This document shows, piece after piece, positions 1-7,885 of a DNA stretch of 32,526 nt; position 1 is the stretch's first letter, and each line of letters starts with the position of its first letter. The stretch is from Betaproteobacteria bacterium RIFCSPLOWO2_02_64_14 (lineage in GTDB: Bacteria > Pseudomonadota > Gammaproteobacteria > Burkholderiales > SG8-41). The stretch spans positions 1 through 32,526 of the forward strand of contig MEQT01000241.1 in assembly GCA_001770325.1 (NCBI GenBank). The letters are read 5' to 3'. The notes beneath the pieces were generated by a model. It did not search any database, was not told the origin of the DNA, and saw nothing but the letters and a program-made list of their open reading frames with translations. Position numbers and translations under genes: made by a program.

Positions 1-478
1 CCGGCTCGGAGCGCCTGCCGGCCCGGATCTCCCCGCGGTCGATGCTTGCCTCCGCCGTCGTCCCGGGATCCAGCTCGAGGAGGCGTATGCTGCGATTGAC
101 CTTGGTGACGAAAACCGGCCGCAACCGCTCGCGCAGGCGCGGGGACGCGAAGATACTGGCAAGGGCCGGGTCGGTGATCCCGGCGTAGTCCGGCTCCGGC
201 CCCGCTACCGGCGTTTCAAGCTCGAGCCTCTGGTGCAGGCCAGCCTGCGCGGTGCCGCCGCCTTTGACCGTCTGGACCCAGCCGCGGCCATCGCCGCGCA
301 GGCGCAACGCGATTCCGTGCCGCCGGAGGTCGAATGCAGGCGTATCGAAGTAGATGCTGTAGAGCCTCGTCGTTACCGGTGGCGCGGCACCGCGCAGCAG
401 CCGGTGCGCCCGCAGGCGCCTGAGGGCCAGGTCGGACGCCGCGAGCTTGAGTTCGGTTTCCGTGGAAGACACATTCAC
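1..478 (-). CDS. CYTH-domain protein (triphosphatase-like), partial
   Basis: The frame read from a GTG at 478 toward base 1 gives about 159 residues and runs off the window edge. Its N-terminus carries ETELK (residues 7-11), the ExExK signature of the CYTH fold. It is followed by a segment with RLYSIYFDTPAFDLRRHGIA, then ALRLRG and a VKGGG stretch, as in YgiF-type inorganic triphosphatases. Such proteins hydrolyse triphosphate, and many also carry a C-terminal CHAD domain, which would lie outside the window. The in-frame stop upstream is at 508-506 and no ATG lies between, so GTG 478 (or GTG 472) is the start. The gene follows ppk by 36 bp on the same strand, which fits a shared polyphosphate or phosphate function. 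Family call is firm; substrate and total length are not visible. Confidence 0.8.
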   Translation of the reverse strand, partial: MNVSSTETELKLAASDLALRRLRAHRLLRGAAPPVTTRLYSIYFDTPAFDLRRHGIALRLRGDGRGWVQTVKGGGTAQAGLHQRLELETPVAGPEPDYAGITDPALASIFASPRLRERLRPVFVTKVNRSIRLLELDPGTTAEASIDRGEIRAGRRSEP

Positions 479-514
479 GCCATGGCGCGGAAGGCAGCCG
501 CCATCTTAATCGAG

Positions 515-2599
515 TCAGGGCGGCGGCGTCAGGCTGCGGCGGCGGTGCCCTGCCGTTCGCGCAGGGGCCGCGACCGGCTTGCCCCGGTGCGGCTTCGTGA
601 GCACGTAGCGGCCTTCCCGATCCATCTCCCAGGCCTGACAGTTGTCCTCGAGGTAGGGTTTGAGTCCCTCGCTGATGACCCGCTTCTTCAACCGGGAGTC
701 GAGCACCGGAAAGCAGACTTCGACGCGCCGGAAGAAATTGCGGTCCATCCAGTCCGCGCTGGAGAGAAAAACGTCCTCCGCCCCGCCGGCATGAAAATAG
801 AACACGCGCGTGTGTTCGAGGAAGCGGCCGACGATGGAACGCACGCGTATGTTCTCGGACACTCCGGGAACGCCGGGCTTCAGGGCACATACGCCGCGCA
901 CGATGAGATCGATCGCGACGCCCGCCTTGGAGGCCTCGTAGAGCGCGGCGATGACTTCGGGTTCGAGCAGCGCGTTCATCTTGGCGATGATCTGTCCCCT
1001 GCCCCCGCCGCGCGCGATCTGGGTTTCATTGTGAATCGCGCGCATCATCTGCTTGTGCAGCGTGAACGGCGCTTGCAGCAGGTGCCTCAACCGCAGGACC
1101 CGTCCGAGGCCGGTGAGCTGCATGAAGATGTCGTTGACATCGGCGCAGACGTCCTCGTTGCAGGTAAACAGCCCGATGTCGGTGTAGAGCCTGGCCGTGC
1201 GCGGATGGTAGTTGCCGGTCGAAAGATGGACGTAACGCCGCAACCTGTCCTCCTCGCGGCGCACCACCATCGCCATCTTCGCGTGCGTCTTGTGGCCGAC
1301 GACCCCGTGCACGACGTGGGCGCCGACTTCCTCGAGGCGATGGGCCCAGTTGATGTTCGCCTCTTCATCGAAGCGCGCCAGCAGTTCCAGCACCACGGTC
1401 ACTTCCTTGCCGCTGCGCGCCGCTCCAATCATGATCTCCATCAATTCCGATTCGGCTCCGGTGCGATAAACGGTCTGCTTGATCGCCACCACGTTGGGAT
1501 CGCGCGCCGCCTGCTCGAGAAACCGCACCACCGGCTGGAATAGCTGGTACGGATGATGGAGCAGGATGTCCCCGCTCCGGATCGCGTCGAACATGTTCTC
1601 CGTCTGCGCGAGTTCCTCCGGCAGGCCGGGCGCAAAAGGCGGGAACTTGAGGTCGGGGCGATCCACCCAGTCCGGGACACTCATCAGCCGCACCAGGTTG
1701 ACCGGGCCATCGACGCGATAGAGATCGTCCTCGTGAAGGCCGAAATGCGCCAGCAGATAGTCCAGGATCTGTTGCGGGCAGTTCCGGGCCACTTCCAGCC
1801 GCACCTCGTCGCCGAACTGGCGGTGCGGCAGTTCGCCGCGCAGCGCGGCGCGCAGGTCCTTCACCTCCTCCTCGTCGACGAACAGTTCGCTGTTGCGCGT
1901 CACCCGGAACTGGTAACAGTCCACGACCTTCATGCCGGCGAACAGCTCGCCGACGTGGGCGTGCAAGATCGAGGACAGGAAGATGAAATCGTACTCCGCA
2001 GTGGCGATCTCGCGCGGCAGGCGGATGACTCGCGGCAAAACCCGCGGCGCCTGCACGATGGCGATGCCCGAAGTGCGGCCGAATGCGTCCTTGCCCTCCA
2101 GTTCCACAGCAAAGTTGAGACTCTTGTTGAGCACGCGCGGAAACGGGTGCGACGGATCGAGACCGATCGGCGTCAAGACCGGCATGACTTCCCGCAGAAA
2201 AAAATTCCTGATCCACTCCGACTGTGCATTGTTGAGATCCGAGCGGTTCAGAAACCGGATTCCCTCACGCTCCAGCCCGGGCAGCACTTCCTCGTTGAGG
2301 AGCCGGTACTGGCACCTGACGAGATCATGGGCTTCGAGCGCGACCTGTTGGAACACCTGCGTGGGCGGAATGCGGTCGGGACTCGCCGCGGGTGAGCCGG
2401 TCTCGATCTCGGCCTGCAGCCCCGCCACCCGGATCTCGAAAAATTCGTCGAGGTTGCTGCTGACGATGCACAGATAGCGCAGGCGCTCGAGCAGCGGCGC
2501 ACCCCGGTCCTCCGCCTGCGCCAGCACGCGGCGGTTGAACGCGAGCTGCCCGAGCTCACGGTTCAGGTAGAGTTCCGGCGGGAGTGGGCTCTTGCTCAT
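515..2599 (-). CDS. ppk: polyphosphate kinase
   Basis: This 694-residue protein reversibly transfers the gamma phosphate of ATP to inorganic polyphosphate. Its length is normal for the PPK1 family. The N-terminal domain starts with the typical YLNRELGQLAFNRRVL and SSNLDEFFEIRVAGL. The two phospholipase-D-like catalytic domains carry GHKTHAKM (residues 435-442), whose second His matches the autophosphorylated His of E. coli PPK, and STGNYHPRTARLYTDIG nearby. The second catalytic His sits in FLEHTRVFYFHAGG, followed by SSADWMDRN. The gene follows the yggX relic and precedes a CYTH triphosphatase-like gene, so the three may share one transcript. Nothing in the coding sequence looks damaged. Confidence 0.97.
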   Translation of the reverse strand: MSKSPLPPELYLNRELGQLAFNRRVLAQAEDRGAPLLERLRYLCIVSSNLDEFFEIRVAGLQAEIETGSPAASPDRIPPTQVFQQVALEAHDLVRCQYRLLNEEVLPGLEREGIRFLNRSDLNNAQSEWIRNFFLREVMPVLTPIGLDPSHPFPRVLNKSLNFAVELEGKDAFGRTSGIAIVQAPRVLPRVIRLPREIATAEYDFIFLSSILHAHVGELFAGMKVVDCYQFRVTRNSELFVDEEEVKDLRAALRGELPHRQFGDEVRLEVARNCPQQILDYLLAHFGLHEDDLYRVDGPVNLVRLMSVPDWVDRPDLKFPPFAPGLPEELAQTENMFDAIRSGDILLHHPYQLFQPVVRFLEQAARDPNVVAIKQTVYRTGAESELMEIMIGAARSGKEVTVVLELLARFDEEANINWAHRLEEVGAHVVHGVVGHKTHAKMAMVVRREEDRLRRYVHLSTGNYHPRTARLYTDIGLFTCNEDVCADVNDIFMQLTGLGRVLRLRHLLQAPFTLHKQMMRAIHNETQIARGGGRGQIIAKMNALLEPEVIAALYEASKAGVAIDLIVRGVCALKPGVPGVSENIRVRSIVGRFLEHTRVFYFHAGGAEDVFLSSADWMDRNFFRRVEVCFPVLDSRLKKRVISEGLKPYLEDNCQAWEMDREGRYVLTKPHRGKPVAAPARTAGHRRRSLTPPP

Positions 2600-2650
2600 G
2601 CTTAGCGGGTTACGGCGGAGCCGCGGCGCGGCCCCTGGAACCCCGGTGTG

Positions 2651-2777
2651 TCAGCGGGGCGTGGGCGGCACGTAACCCGCGGTCGTAGAGCCGCTTGCCG
2701 AGCGGCCCCGGATAGGGCGGAAACTCGAGCCCTTCGGCTTCGCGGCCGAGCTTTACGCATTTCACCATTCTTGCCAC
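2651..2777 (-). pseudogene. yggX: yggX relic (Fe(II)-trafficking protein), both ends kept, middle lost
   Basis: From a GTG at 2777 the minus strand reads [20 protein letters not shown] and then [12 protein letters not shown], the first third of YggX, an oxidative-damage/iron-trafficking protein of about 90 residues. After the Tyr codon at 2687-2685 homology stops. One base further on, another frame reads AGYVPPTPR and a TGA at 2653-2651, which resembles the usual YggX C-terminus (GYVPP). The simplest reading is an internal deletion of roughly 145 bases, joining the two ends out of frame. The N-terminal frame runs on without similarity to a TAA at 2612-2610, just before ppk. A GGAG lies 8 bases before the GTG. 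Assembly error is an alternative to real decay. Confidence 0.72.
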
Positions 2778-2791
2778 GGTCGACGCTCCAG

Positions 2792-2827
2792 AAGGATTTT
2801 GTCCGCCTCTTGTGCGACAAAATCCTT
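2792..2827. repeat. perfect 12-bp inverted repeat in the yggX-ppk leader
   Basis: AAGGATTTTGTC (2792-2803) and GACAAAATCCTT (2816-2827) are exact reverse complements separated by 12 bases. On the minus strand the repeat begins a few bases after the predicted start of transcription and ends 14 bases before the GTG of the yggX relic. It could be an operator or a 5' hairpin in the mRNA. There is no T run, and it precedes rather than follows the genes, so a terminator is unlikely. Confidence 0.75.
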
Positions 2828-2839
2828 ACACGAAACAGC

Positions 2840-2868
2840 ATGAGAGAATACAGGAAAAGCTTGGTCAA
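2840..2868 (-). promoter_or_regulatory. predicted sigma-70 promoter for yggX relic and ppk
   Basis: On the minus strand TTGACC (2868-2863; 5 of 6 consensus bases) is followed after 17 bases by TCTCAT (2845-2840; 4 of 6). Transcription would start near 2833, directly before the 12-bp inverted repeat. This would drive the yggX relic and then ppk. Pattern-based call only. Confidence 0.45.
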
Positions 2869-2947
2869 CGTAGCAGGCTGGCGCGGGATCGGACCCATAT
2901 TCCTACGGTCATTTGGTGTATCTGCTGGCTAGCGGCGGTCTTATGTT

Positions 2948-2981
2948 AGGAATTTGACGGCTGCCAGGCTGACAAATTCCT
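2948..2981 (-). terminator. hairpin just after the GGDEF-EAL gene
   Basis: AGGAATTTG (2948-2956) and CAAATTCCT (2973-2981) form a perfect 9-bp inverted repeat with a 16-base loop, 7 bases beyond the stop codon of the GGDEF-EAL gene. Position suggests a terminator or 3' mRNA-stabilising hairpin. There is no clear T run on the minus strand, so termination is uncertain. Together with the yggX-ppk leader repeat it brackets the 2828-2947 spacer, in which I see only the predicted promoter. Confidence 0.45.
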
Positions 2982-2987
2982 GGGGCA

Positions 2988-5480
2988 TCAAGCGCGGTGC
3001 GAAAATTGCCTGCGGATGCGGGTGGCGGTCCTCAGCAGCAGATGCTCCGCGTGCGGGCGCTCGAAGAAATAGCCCTGGACGTAATCCACGCCGAACGCAT
3101 TGAGCATGGTGAGCGTTTCTTCGTCCTCCACGCACTCGGCGATCGTGGTCTTGTGCAGTCCGCGCGCGACCGACACGATCGCCCTGACGAAGAGCTGGTT
3201 CTCGTAATCGCTGGGCAGGCTGCGGATGAAAAGTCCGTCGATCTTCACCGAGTCCACCTGCAGGTACTTGAGGTAGGCGAACGACGAGAACCCGGTGCCG
3301 AAATCGTCGAGCGAGACACGGCAGCCGGTTTGACGCAGCGTCTCGATGAATCGCTGCGCATCGTGAAGATCGGCCACCGCCGACGTTTCGGTGAGTTCCA
3401 CCAGCAGCCGGTGTGGCGCGACATCGTGGCTGCGCAACTCGTCCGCGATGTACTGGGGCAGCCGCGGCTCGCCGAACGAGCGCCCCGAAATATTCACCGC
3501 CAGCGCGGGAATCGTCGCGACCTCACCCAGCATGTTGATCGCCTCGTGCAGCACCCAGCGGTCGATATCGAGGATCTTTCCGGACTTCTCGGCATGCGGA
3601 ATGAACTGCCCGGGCATGAGGAACGCGTTGCGGTCGTCCTTGTCGCGCATGCGCACGAGCACTTCCAGATGCGAGAGCGCGCGGTCCGTGGCCGAGTAGA
3701 TTCCCTGGAACTGAAGATCGAGGAGGTCGTTCTCCAGCGCGTGCACGATGCGTTCGTTCCACGACAGGCGCGACGCCATCTGCTGCGAGGTGTCGAGATC
3801 GCTGCGGTAGATGCGCCAGGCATTCTTGCCGGCCTCCTTTGCCTGGTACATGGCGGTGTCGGCGCGCGCGATCAGGTCTTCCGCGTTGTCGGCGTGGTCC
3901 GGAAACACGGCGATGCCCACGCTGGAGGTAAGCCGCAGGCCCTGTCCCTCGTACTGGAATCGCACCGAGGCGATGAGGCGCGTAATGCGTTCGGCAAGCA
4001 TCCGCAGAATCTCGTCGGAGACGTCGGGTGCGAGAATCGCGAATTCGTCTCCGCCAAGCCGAGAGAAAATCTCGTTGCGCCGCACCTGGCCACCGATCTC
4101 GCCCGCGACGCGGATCAGCATGGCGTCCCCGGCACGGTGTCCGAAGGTGTCGTTGATGTACTTGAAGTCGTCGAGATCGAAAAACAGCAGCGCGACCCGC
4201 GACCCACTCCGCCCGGCCTCCGCGATCATGCGCGCGAGCTCCTCGTTGAAGCGATGCCGGTTGAAAAGCCCGGTCAGCGAGTCGCGCTCGGCGAGATAAA
4301 CCAATTGGTCCGCTGTCTGCCGTTCGCGCGTCACATCCTCGAAAATCCACAGAAACCCGACGGACCGCCCTTGCGTGTCCTCGACGTCATGGCCCTGCTG
4401 CGTGACCAGGCGTCCGTCGGCCAGCGGTATCTCGAGCGCCCCGAAGATCTCGCCGGGCTGCGGCTTGCGCAGCAGCAACGCCGATTGCTCTTCCGGTCGC
4501 GCGAGCGCGCACTGCGCGTTTTCGAACACCTCTCTCGACGAGCTGTCAATCAGGCGCGTAGCGGGGGGAATCATCCAGATGCGCGTGAAGGCCGGATTGC
4601 TATAGACCACGCGCTCATCGGAGTTCACGAACAGGATGCCGATGTCCATGGCCGCAAGCAACGCCGAAAGGCGCGCGTGCTCGTCCTGCGCGCGGGTGAG
4701 ATACTGCTGCTGCACGCTCTGCGCCTCCCGCAGGTCGGCGACTGTCGTCTCCAGCCGCTGCTCGGCCTCCCGCCGCTGGGTGACGTCGCGTATGCTGATG
4801 CGTATGCCCTGATACCTGCCGCCGGTGTCGTAGATCGGCCGCCAGTCCGCCGCCGCCCAGAATTCCGACGCATCCTTGCGCCGCGCGCGAAACTCAAAAT
4901 CCTGGCCCGTGTTGCCGCGCAGCGCCCTCTGAATCTGGCGCACGGTGCGGGCCGCATCCGCCTCGCTGATGAACGGCGCAGGGAAGTTCTGGGTCGCAAG
5001 GCACTCCGCCGGGGTGTAGCCGAACATGTCGTAGACCCGCGGGTTGATCCAGATGAGCTTGCCGCCGGTGTCGATCCACAGCTCGCAGTCGTAACTGTAG
5101 TCGGCGATTGCGCTGAACTTGGCCTCGCTCTCGGCCACCGCCCGCAGGCGCTCCTGCAGGGCGGCCGCCATGGTGTTGAACGCGTGGGTAAGGCGCGCGA
5201 TTTCATGACCTCCCTTTACCGGCAGACGCACGCCGAGATCGCCTGCGGCAAGCCGTTCGCTCGCCACGGTCAACTGCGTGAGGCCGCGCGTCAGCCAGTA
5301 GGACAGCGCCACCATCAGGACGATGGACACCCCGAGTGCGATGCCCGCGATGGCAAGAAGGCGGGCATCGAGCACGCTCACCCCGTCCGCAATCAGCAGC
5401 GCGAGCATGACGACCTGTATCGCCACGCCCGCCAGCAGCAGGCGCATCCGCAGCGAGAGCGAGTACGGTGCGGTCTTCAT
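2988..5480 (-). CDS. membrane PAS-GGDEF-EAL cyclic-di-GMP protein
   Basis: This 830-residue protein has two predicted membrane helices (about 12-33 and 40-62), a HAMP-like linker (about 64-117), a PAS domain (about 118-235), a coiled stretch, a second PAS-like domain (about 270-385), GGDEF (about 395-560) and EAL (about 575-825). The diguanylate cyclase motif GGDEF is intact at 476-480. The EAL motif reads EVL (606-608), and the other phosphodiesterase residues are present: N663, ELTET (695-699), DDFGTG (725-730), K746, E782, Q802. Both activities are therefore possible. The inhibitory RxxD site before GGDEF reads RRNE, so product inhibition may be weak. It lies 49 bp after argA on the same strand and may be read with it. 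The signal sensed by the PAS domains cannot be told. Confidence 0.93.
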   Translation of the reverse strand: MKTAPYSLSLRMRLLLAGVAIQVVMLALLIADGVSVLDARLLAIAGIALGVSIVLMVALSYWLTRGLTQLTVASERLAAGDLGVRLPVKGGHEIARLTHAFNTMAAALQERLRAVAESEAKFSAIADYSYDCELWIDTGGKLIWINPRVYDMFGYTPAECLATQNFPAPFISEADAARTVRQIQRALRGNTGQDFEFRARRKDASEFWAAADWRPIYDTGGRYQGIRISIRDVTQRREAEQRLETTVADLREAQSVQQQYLTRAQDEHARLSALLAAMDIGILFVNSDERVVYSNPAFTRIWMIPPATRLIDSSSREVFENAQCALARPEEQSALLLRKPQPGEIFGALEIPLADGRLVTQQGHDVEDTQGRSVGFLWIFEDVTRERQTADQLVYLAERDSLTGLFNRHRFNEELARMIAEAGRSGSRVALLFFDLDDFKYINDTFGHRAGDAMLIRVAGEIGGQVRRNEIFSRLGGDEFAILAPDVSDEILRMLAERITRLIASVRFQYEGQGLRLTSSVGIAVFPDHADNAEDLIARADTAMYQAKEAGKNAWRIYRSDLDTSQQMASRLSWNERIVHALENDLLDLQFQGIYSATDRALSHLEVLVRMRDKDDRNAFLMPGQFIPHAEKSGKILDIDRWVLHEAINMLGEVATIPALAVNISGRSFGEPRLPQYIADELRSHDVAPHRLLVELTETSAVADLHDAQRFIETLRQTGCRVSLDDFGTGFSSFAYLKYLQVDSVKIDGLFIRSLPSDYENQLFVRAIVSVARGLHKTTIAECVEDEETLTMLNAFGVDYVQGYFFERPHAEHLLLRTATRIRRQFSHRA

Positions 5481-5529
5481 GCGTAGTGGAAGACTGCCAC
5501 GAGCCGGCCGGGCACTCTGAGGTTCGCGC

Positions 5530-6864
5530 TCAGACGCGCTTCACCAGCACGACCGAACGGCGCCGGTAGTTGTAGAGCGCGCGCTTCTGCCGCGGCAGCA
5601 CGTCGATTCCGGTTTCGGCGAAGCCGCGCTCGACGAACCAGTGCTCGGCCCGCGTCGTCAGCACGAACAGCCGCTTCAGTTTCTGGCGCCGCGCGCGCGC
5701 CTCGATCTCGTGGAGCAGCCGCTCCCCCGCGCCCTGGTTGCGAAAGTCCGGGCGCACGGCAAGGCACGCGAGTTCGCCGGCGCGCTCGTCGGTGAATGGG
5801 TAGAGCGCGGCGCACGCCACCACGATGCCGTCATGGTCGATCACCAGGAAGCGCGGCACTTCGCGTTCGAGCAGGCTGCGGTTGCGCTTGACCAGCGTAC
5901 CGTCGGCTTCGAGTGGTTCGATCAGCTGCAATATCCCGCCGATGTCGTCGAGCCGCGCCTGCCTCAATGTTTCGATGGGATCGGGCGTGATGAGCGTCCC
6001 GACGCCCTTATGGGTGAAAAGCTCCAACAGAAGGGCGTCGTCGATGTGGCCGGAAATGAGGTGCACGCGCTTCACGCCCTGCTGGCACGCGCGCAGCGCG
6101 CAAGGCAGGTAAAGCGCGACGTCGCTGCCATCCGCGCGGATCCGCGCAAGATGCGTCTGCGCCTGCTGCGCCGACAGCTCGCGCAGCAGTTCGCCGCGCC
6201 GGCCGGTCACGCCCACGGTGTCCATGATGAAGATCAGCTTGTCTGCCTTGAGCGCGATCGCCGTGGAGGCCGCGACATCTTCCAGCGCGAGATTGAAAAC
6301 CTCGCCCGTGGGCGAATAGCCGATCGGCGAAAGCAGCACCAGGTCGTTCTCCTGCAACCGCCGCTGGATGGCCACCGCGTCCACCTTGCGCACCTCTCCG
6401 GTGTGCATGTAATCCACCCCGTCGAGCACGCCGAGCGGCTTGGCAATGATGAAGTTGCCGCTCGCCACCCGGATATCGGCGCCCGCCATCGGCGAATTCG
6501 GCAGTCCCATCGACAGCAATGCCTCGATCTCCACCCGCAGCCGCCCGCTCGCTTCCTTGGCGCACGCAAGCGCGATGTCGTCGGTGACCCGCAGGCCGCG
6601 GTGGAACCGGCTGCGGCGGCGACGTTCCTTGAGTTTCGCCTCGATCTGCGGGCGCGCGCCGTGCGCGAGCGCGAGCCGCACGCCCAGCGCCGCAAGGAGA
6701 TTCAGGTCGTGCGTAAGTTCGAGAAAGCGTCCATCGTTCACCACCTCGCCGCCAAAAGCGATGACGAAAGTCTTGCCCCGGAAAGCATGGATATAGGGTG
6801 CGACCGACTGGAACCAGTCGATGAAGCGGTCCTGCGCCGACAGGCGCGGCCGGCGCGGCGGCAT
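5530..6864 (-). CDS. argA: N-acetylglutamate synthase
   Basis: ArgA makes N-acetylglutamate from glutamate and acetyl-CoA, the first step of arginine synthesis. The protein has an amino-acid-kinase-like domain starting FRGKTFVIAFGGEVV (about residues 25-290). A C-terminal GNAT acetyltransferase domain includes LAVRPDFRNQGAGERLLHEI. The frame is open back to an ATG at 6987, but the start chosen is ATG 6864, giving 444 residues. It matches the family's short N-terminus, whereas the extra 41 residues (rich in P, G, Q and R) have no family counterpart and cover the likely leader. The genes on either side (rsmE upstream, GGDEF-EAL downstream) lie on the same strand. Confidence 0.93.
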   Translation of the reverse strand: MPPRRPRLSAQDRFIDWFQSVAPYIHAFRGKTFVIAFGGEVVNDGRFLELTHDLNLLAALGVRLALAHGARPQIEAKLKERRRRSRFHRGLRVTDDIALACAKEASGRLRVEIEALLSMGLPNSPMAGADIRVASGNFIIAKPLGVLDGVDYMHTGEVRKVDAVAIQRRLQENDLVLLSPIGYSPTGEVFNLALEDVAASTAIALKADKLIFIMDTVGVTGRRGELLRELSAQQAQTHLARIRADGSDVALYLPCALRACQQGVKRVHLISGHIDDALLLELFTHKGVGTLITPDPIETLRQARLDDIGGILQLIEPLEADGTLVKRNRSLLEREVPRFLVIDHDGIVVACAALYPFTDERAGELACLAVRPDFRNQGAGERLLHEIEARARRQKLKRLFVLTTRAEHWFVERGFAETGIDVLPRQKRALYNYRRRSVVLVKRV

Positions 6865-7053
6865 AGCCCCTGCGTCAGGTGCGCCTGGGGGTGCGACGGT
6901 GGGATCCTGATGCTGCGGAATCTGCCTTCTCCCTGCTTGCCGGCCGGACGCGGCCCCTGAAACACATTGTGTCGCGATTTCAAGCACATAATATGCGAGA
7001 ACCGGCGCGAGGGAAAGATGAACCTGGGGCGGAGCCGCGAACGTTCCGGCCCG

Positions 7054-7800
7054 CTAGAAGTCGCCCCACAACGTCTGCAACGCGGCGATGGCGGCAACGG
7101 CGGCGGTCTCGGTACGCAACACACGCGGGCCCAGCTTCACCGGCGTAAAGCCGGCGCGCTCGGCCGCCTGCTGCTCTTCCGGGGCAAGCCCGCCCTCGGG
7201 ACCTGCGAGCAGCGTGATGGCGGTTCCAGGTCGCTGAAGATCACGTACGCCAAGGGTCGCACGCGGCGAGAGCAGTAGAGCCTGCGTGGCGCGAGGGTCA
7301 CACGCCCCAAGCCAGGACGCGAACGGCATCACCGGTTGCACGGGAGGCACGCGGTTGCGTCCGCACTGCTCGCAGGCAGCCGCCGCAACCGCCTGCCAAT
7401 GCGCGACACGCTTCGCGCCGCGCTGCGCATCGAGGCGCACCACGCTGCGGCTGCTCACGACCGGCTGGACCGCGGTCACGCCGAGTTCGACCGCCTTCTG
7501 GATCGTGTAGTCCATGCGTTCGCCGGCGGAGACCCCCTGTGCCAGCACGATGCGCAGGGGGGACTCACGGTCGACCGCACGCTGCGCGCCCACCTGGACG
7601 GTCACCCCCCCCTGGCCGACCCGGACGATCACCGCGTCGTGTTCGACGCCCTCGCCGTCGAACAGCGTAAGCGCAGCACCCGGATGCAGCCGCAGAACGT
7701 GCTGGACGTGATGGGCCGCAGCGGGCGGCAGCCGGCATTCGCCATGGGCTGCGATATCTCCCCGAAAATACAAACGCGTCAAGGGCTTGGCGTTTGCCAT
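7054..7800 (-). CDS. rsmE: 16S rRNA (uracil-1498-N3)-methyltransferase
   Basis: RsmE methylates U1498 of 16S rRNA using S-adenosylmethionine. The 248-residue product has the family's N-terminal PUA-like domain (RLYFRGDI onward, with HHVQHVLRLHPG). Its SPOUT methyltransferase domain holds QKAVELGV and the knotted SAM-binding motifs LLAGPEGGL and LGPRVLRTETA. The frame is open back to 7899, but ATG 7800 (MANAKPLTRLYF) fits the family. The longer version would overlap the divergent trkA leader. A CATAAT (plus positions 7815-7810) just upstream could be its -10 box, without a convincing -35. Confidence 0.93.
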   Translation of the reverse strand: MANAKPLTRLYFRGDIAAHGECRLPPAAAHHVQHVLRLHPGAALTLFDGEGVEHDAVIVRVGQGGVTVQVGAQRAVDRESPLRIVLAQGVSAGERMDYTIQKAVELGVTAVQPVVSSRSVVRLDAQRGAKRVAHWQAVAAAACEQCGRNRVPPVQPVMPFASWLGACDPRATQALLLSPRATLGVRDLQRPGTAITLLAGPEGGLAPEEQQAAERAGFTPVKLGPRVLRTETAAVAAIAALQTLWGDF

Positions 7801-7885
7801 CGTGCTAAGATTATGCCACGCCGCGCAGCGGGAGCGGACATGCGGGGCACATGGAGTCGCGGTTTCTTTGCTGCGGGGCCGTATC

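Noticed and set aside
233-1543. 436-codon open frame on the plus strand
   Set aside because: It is opposite ppk and the CYTH gene and shows no recognisable domain.
2602-2898. 98-codon minus-strand frame between ppk and the GGDEF-EAL gene
   Set aside because: The neighbouring frame clearly encodes YggX ends; this one has no similarity and would run through the predicted promoter.
2997-5486. 829-codon open frame on the plus strand
   Set aside because: It lies opposite the GGDEF-EAL gene, has no family motifs, and long antisense frames are common in GC-rich genes.
5641-6960. 439-codon open frame on the plus strand
   Set aside because: It is antisense to argA, without motifs.
6865-6987. Extended N-terminus of ArgA
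   Set aside because: The extra 41 residues have no family counterpart and cover the likely leader.
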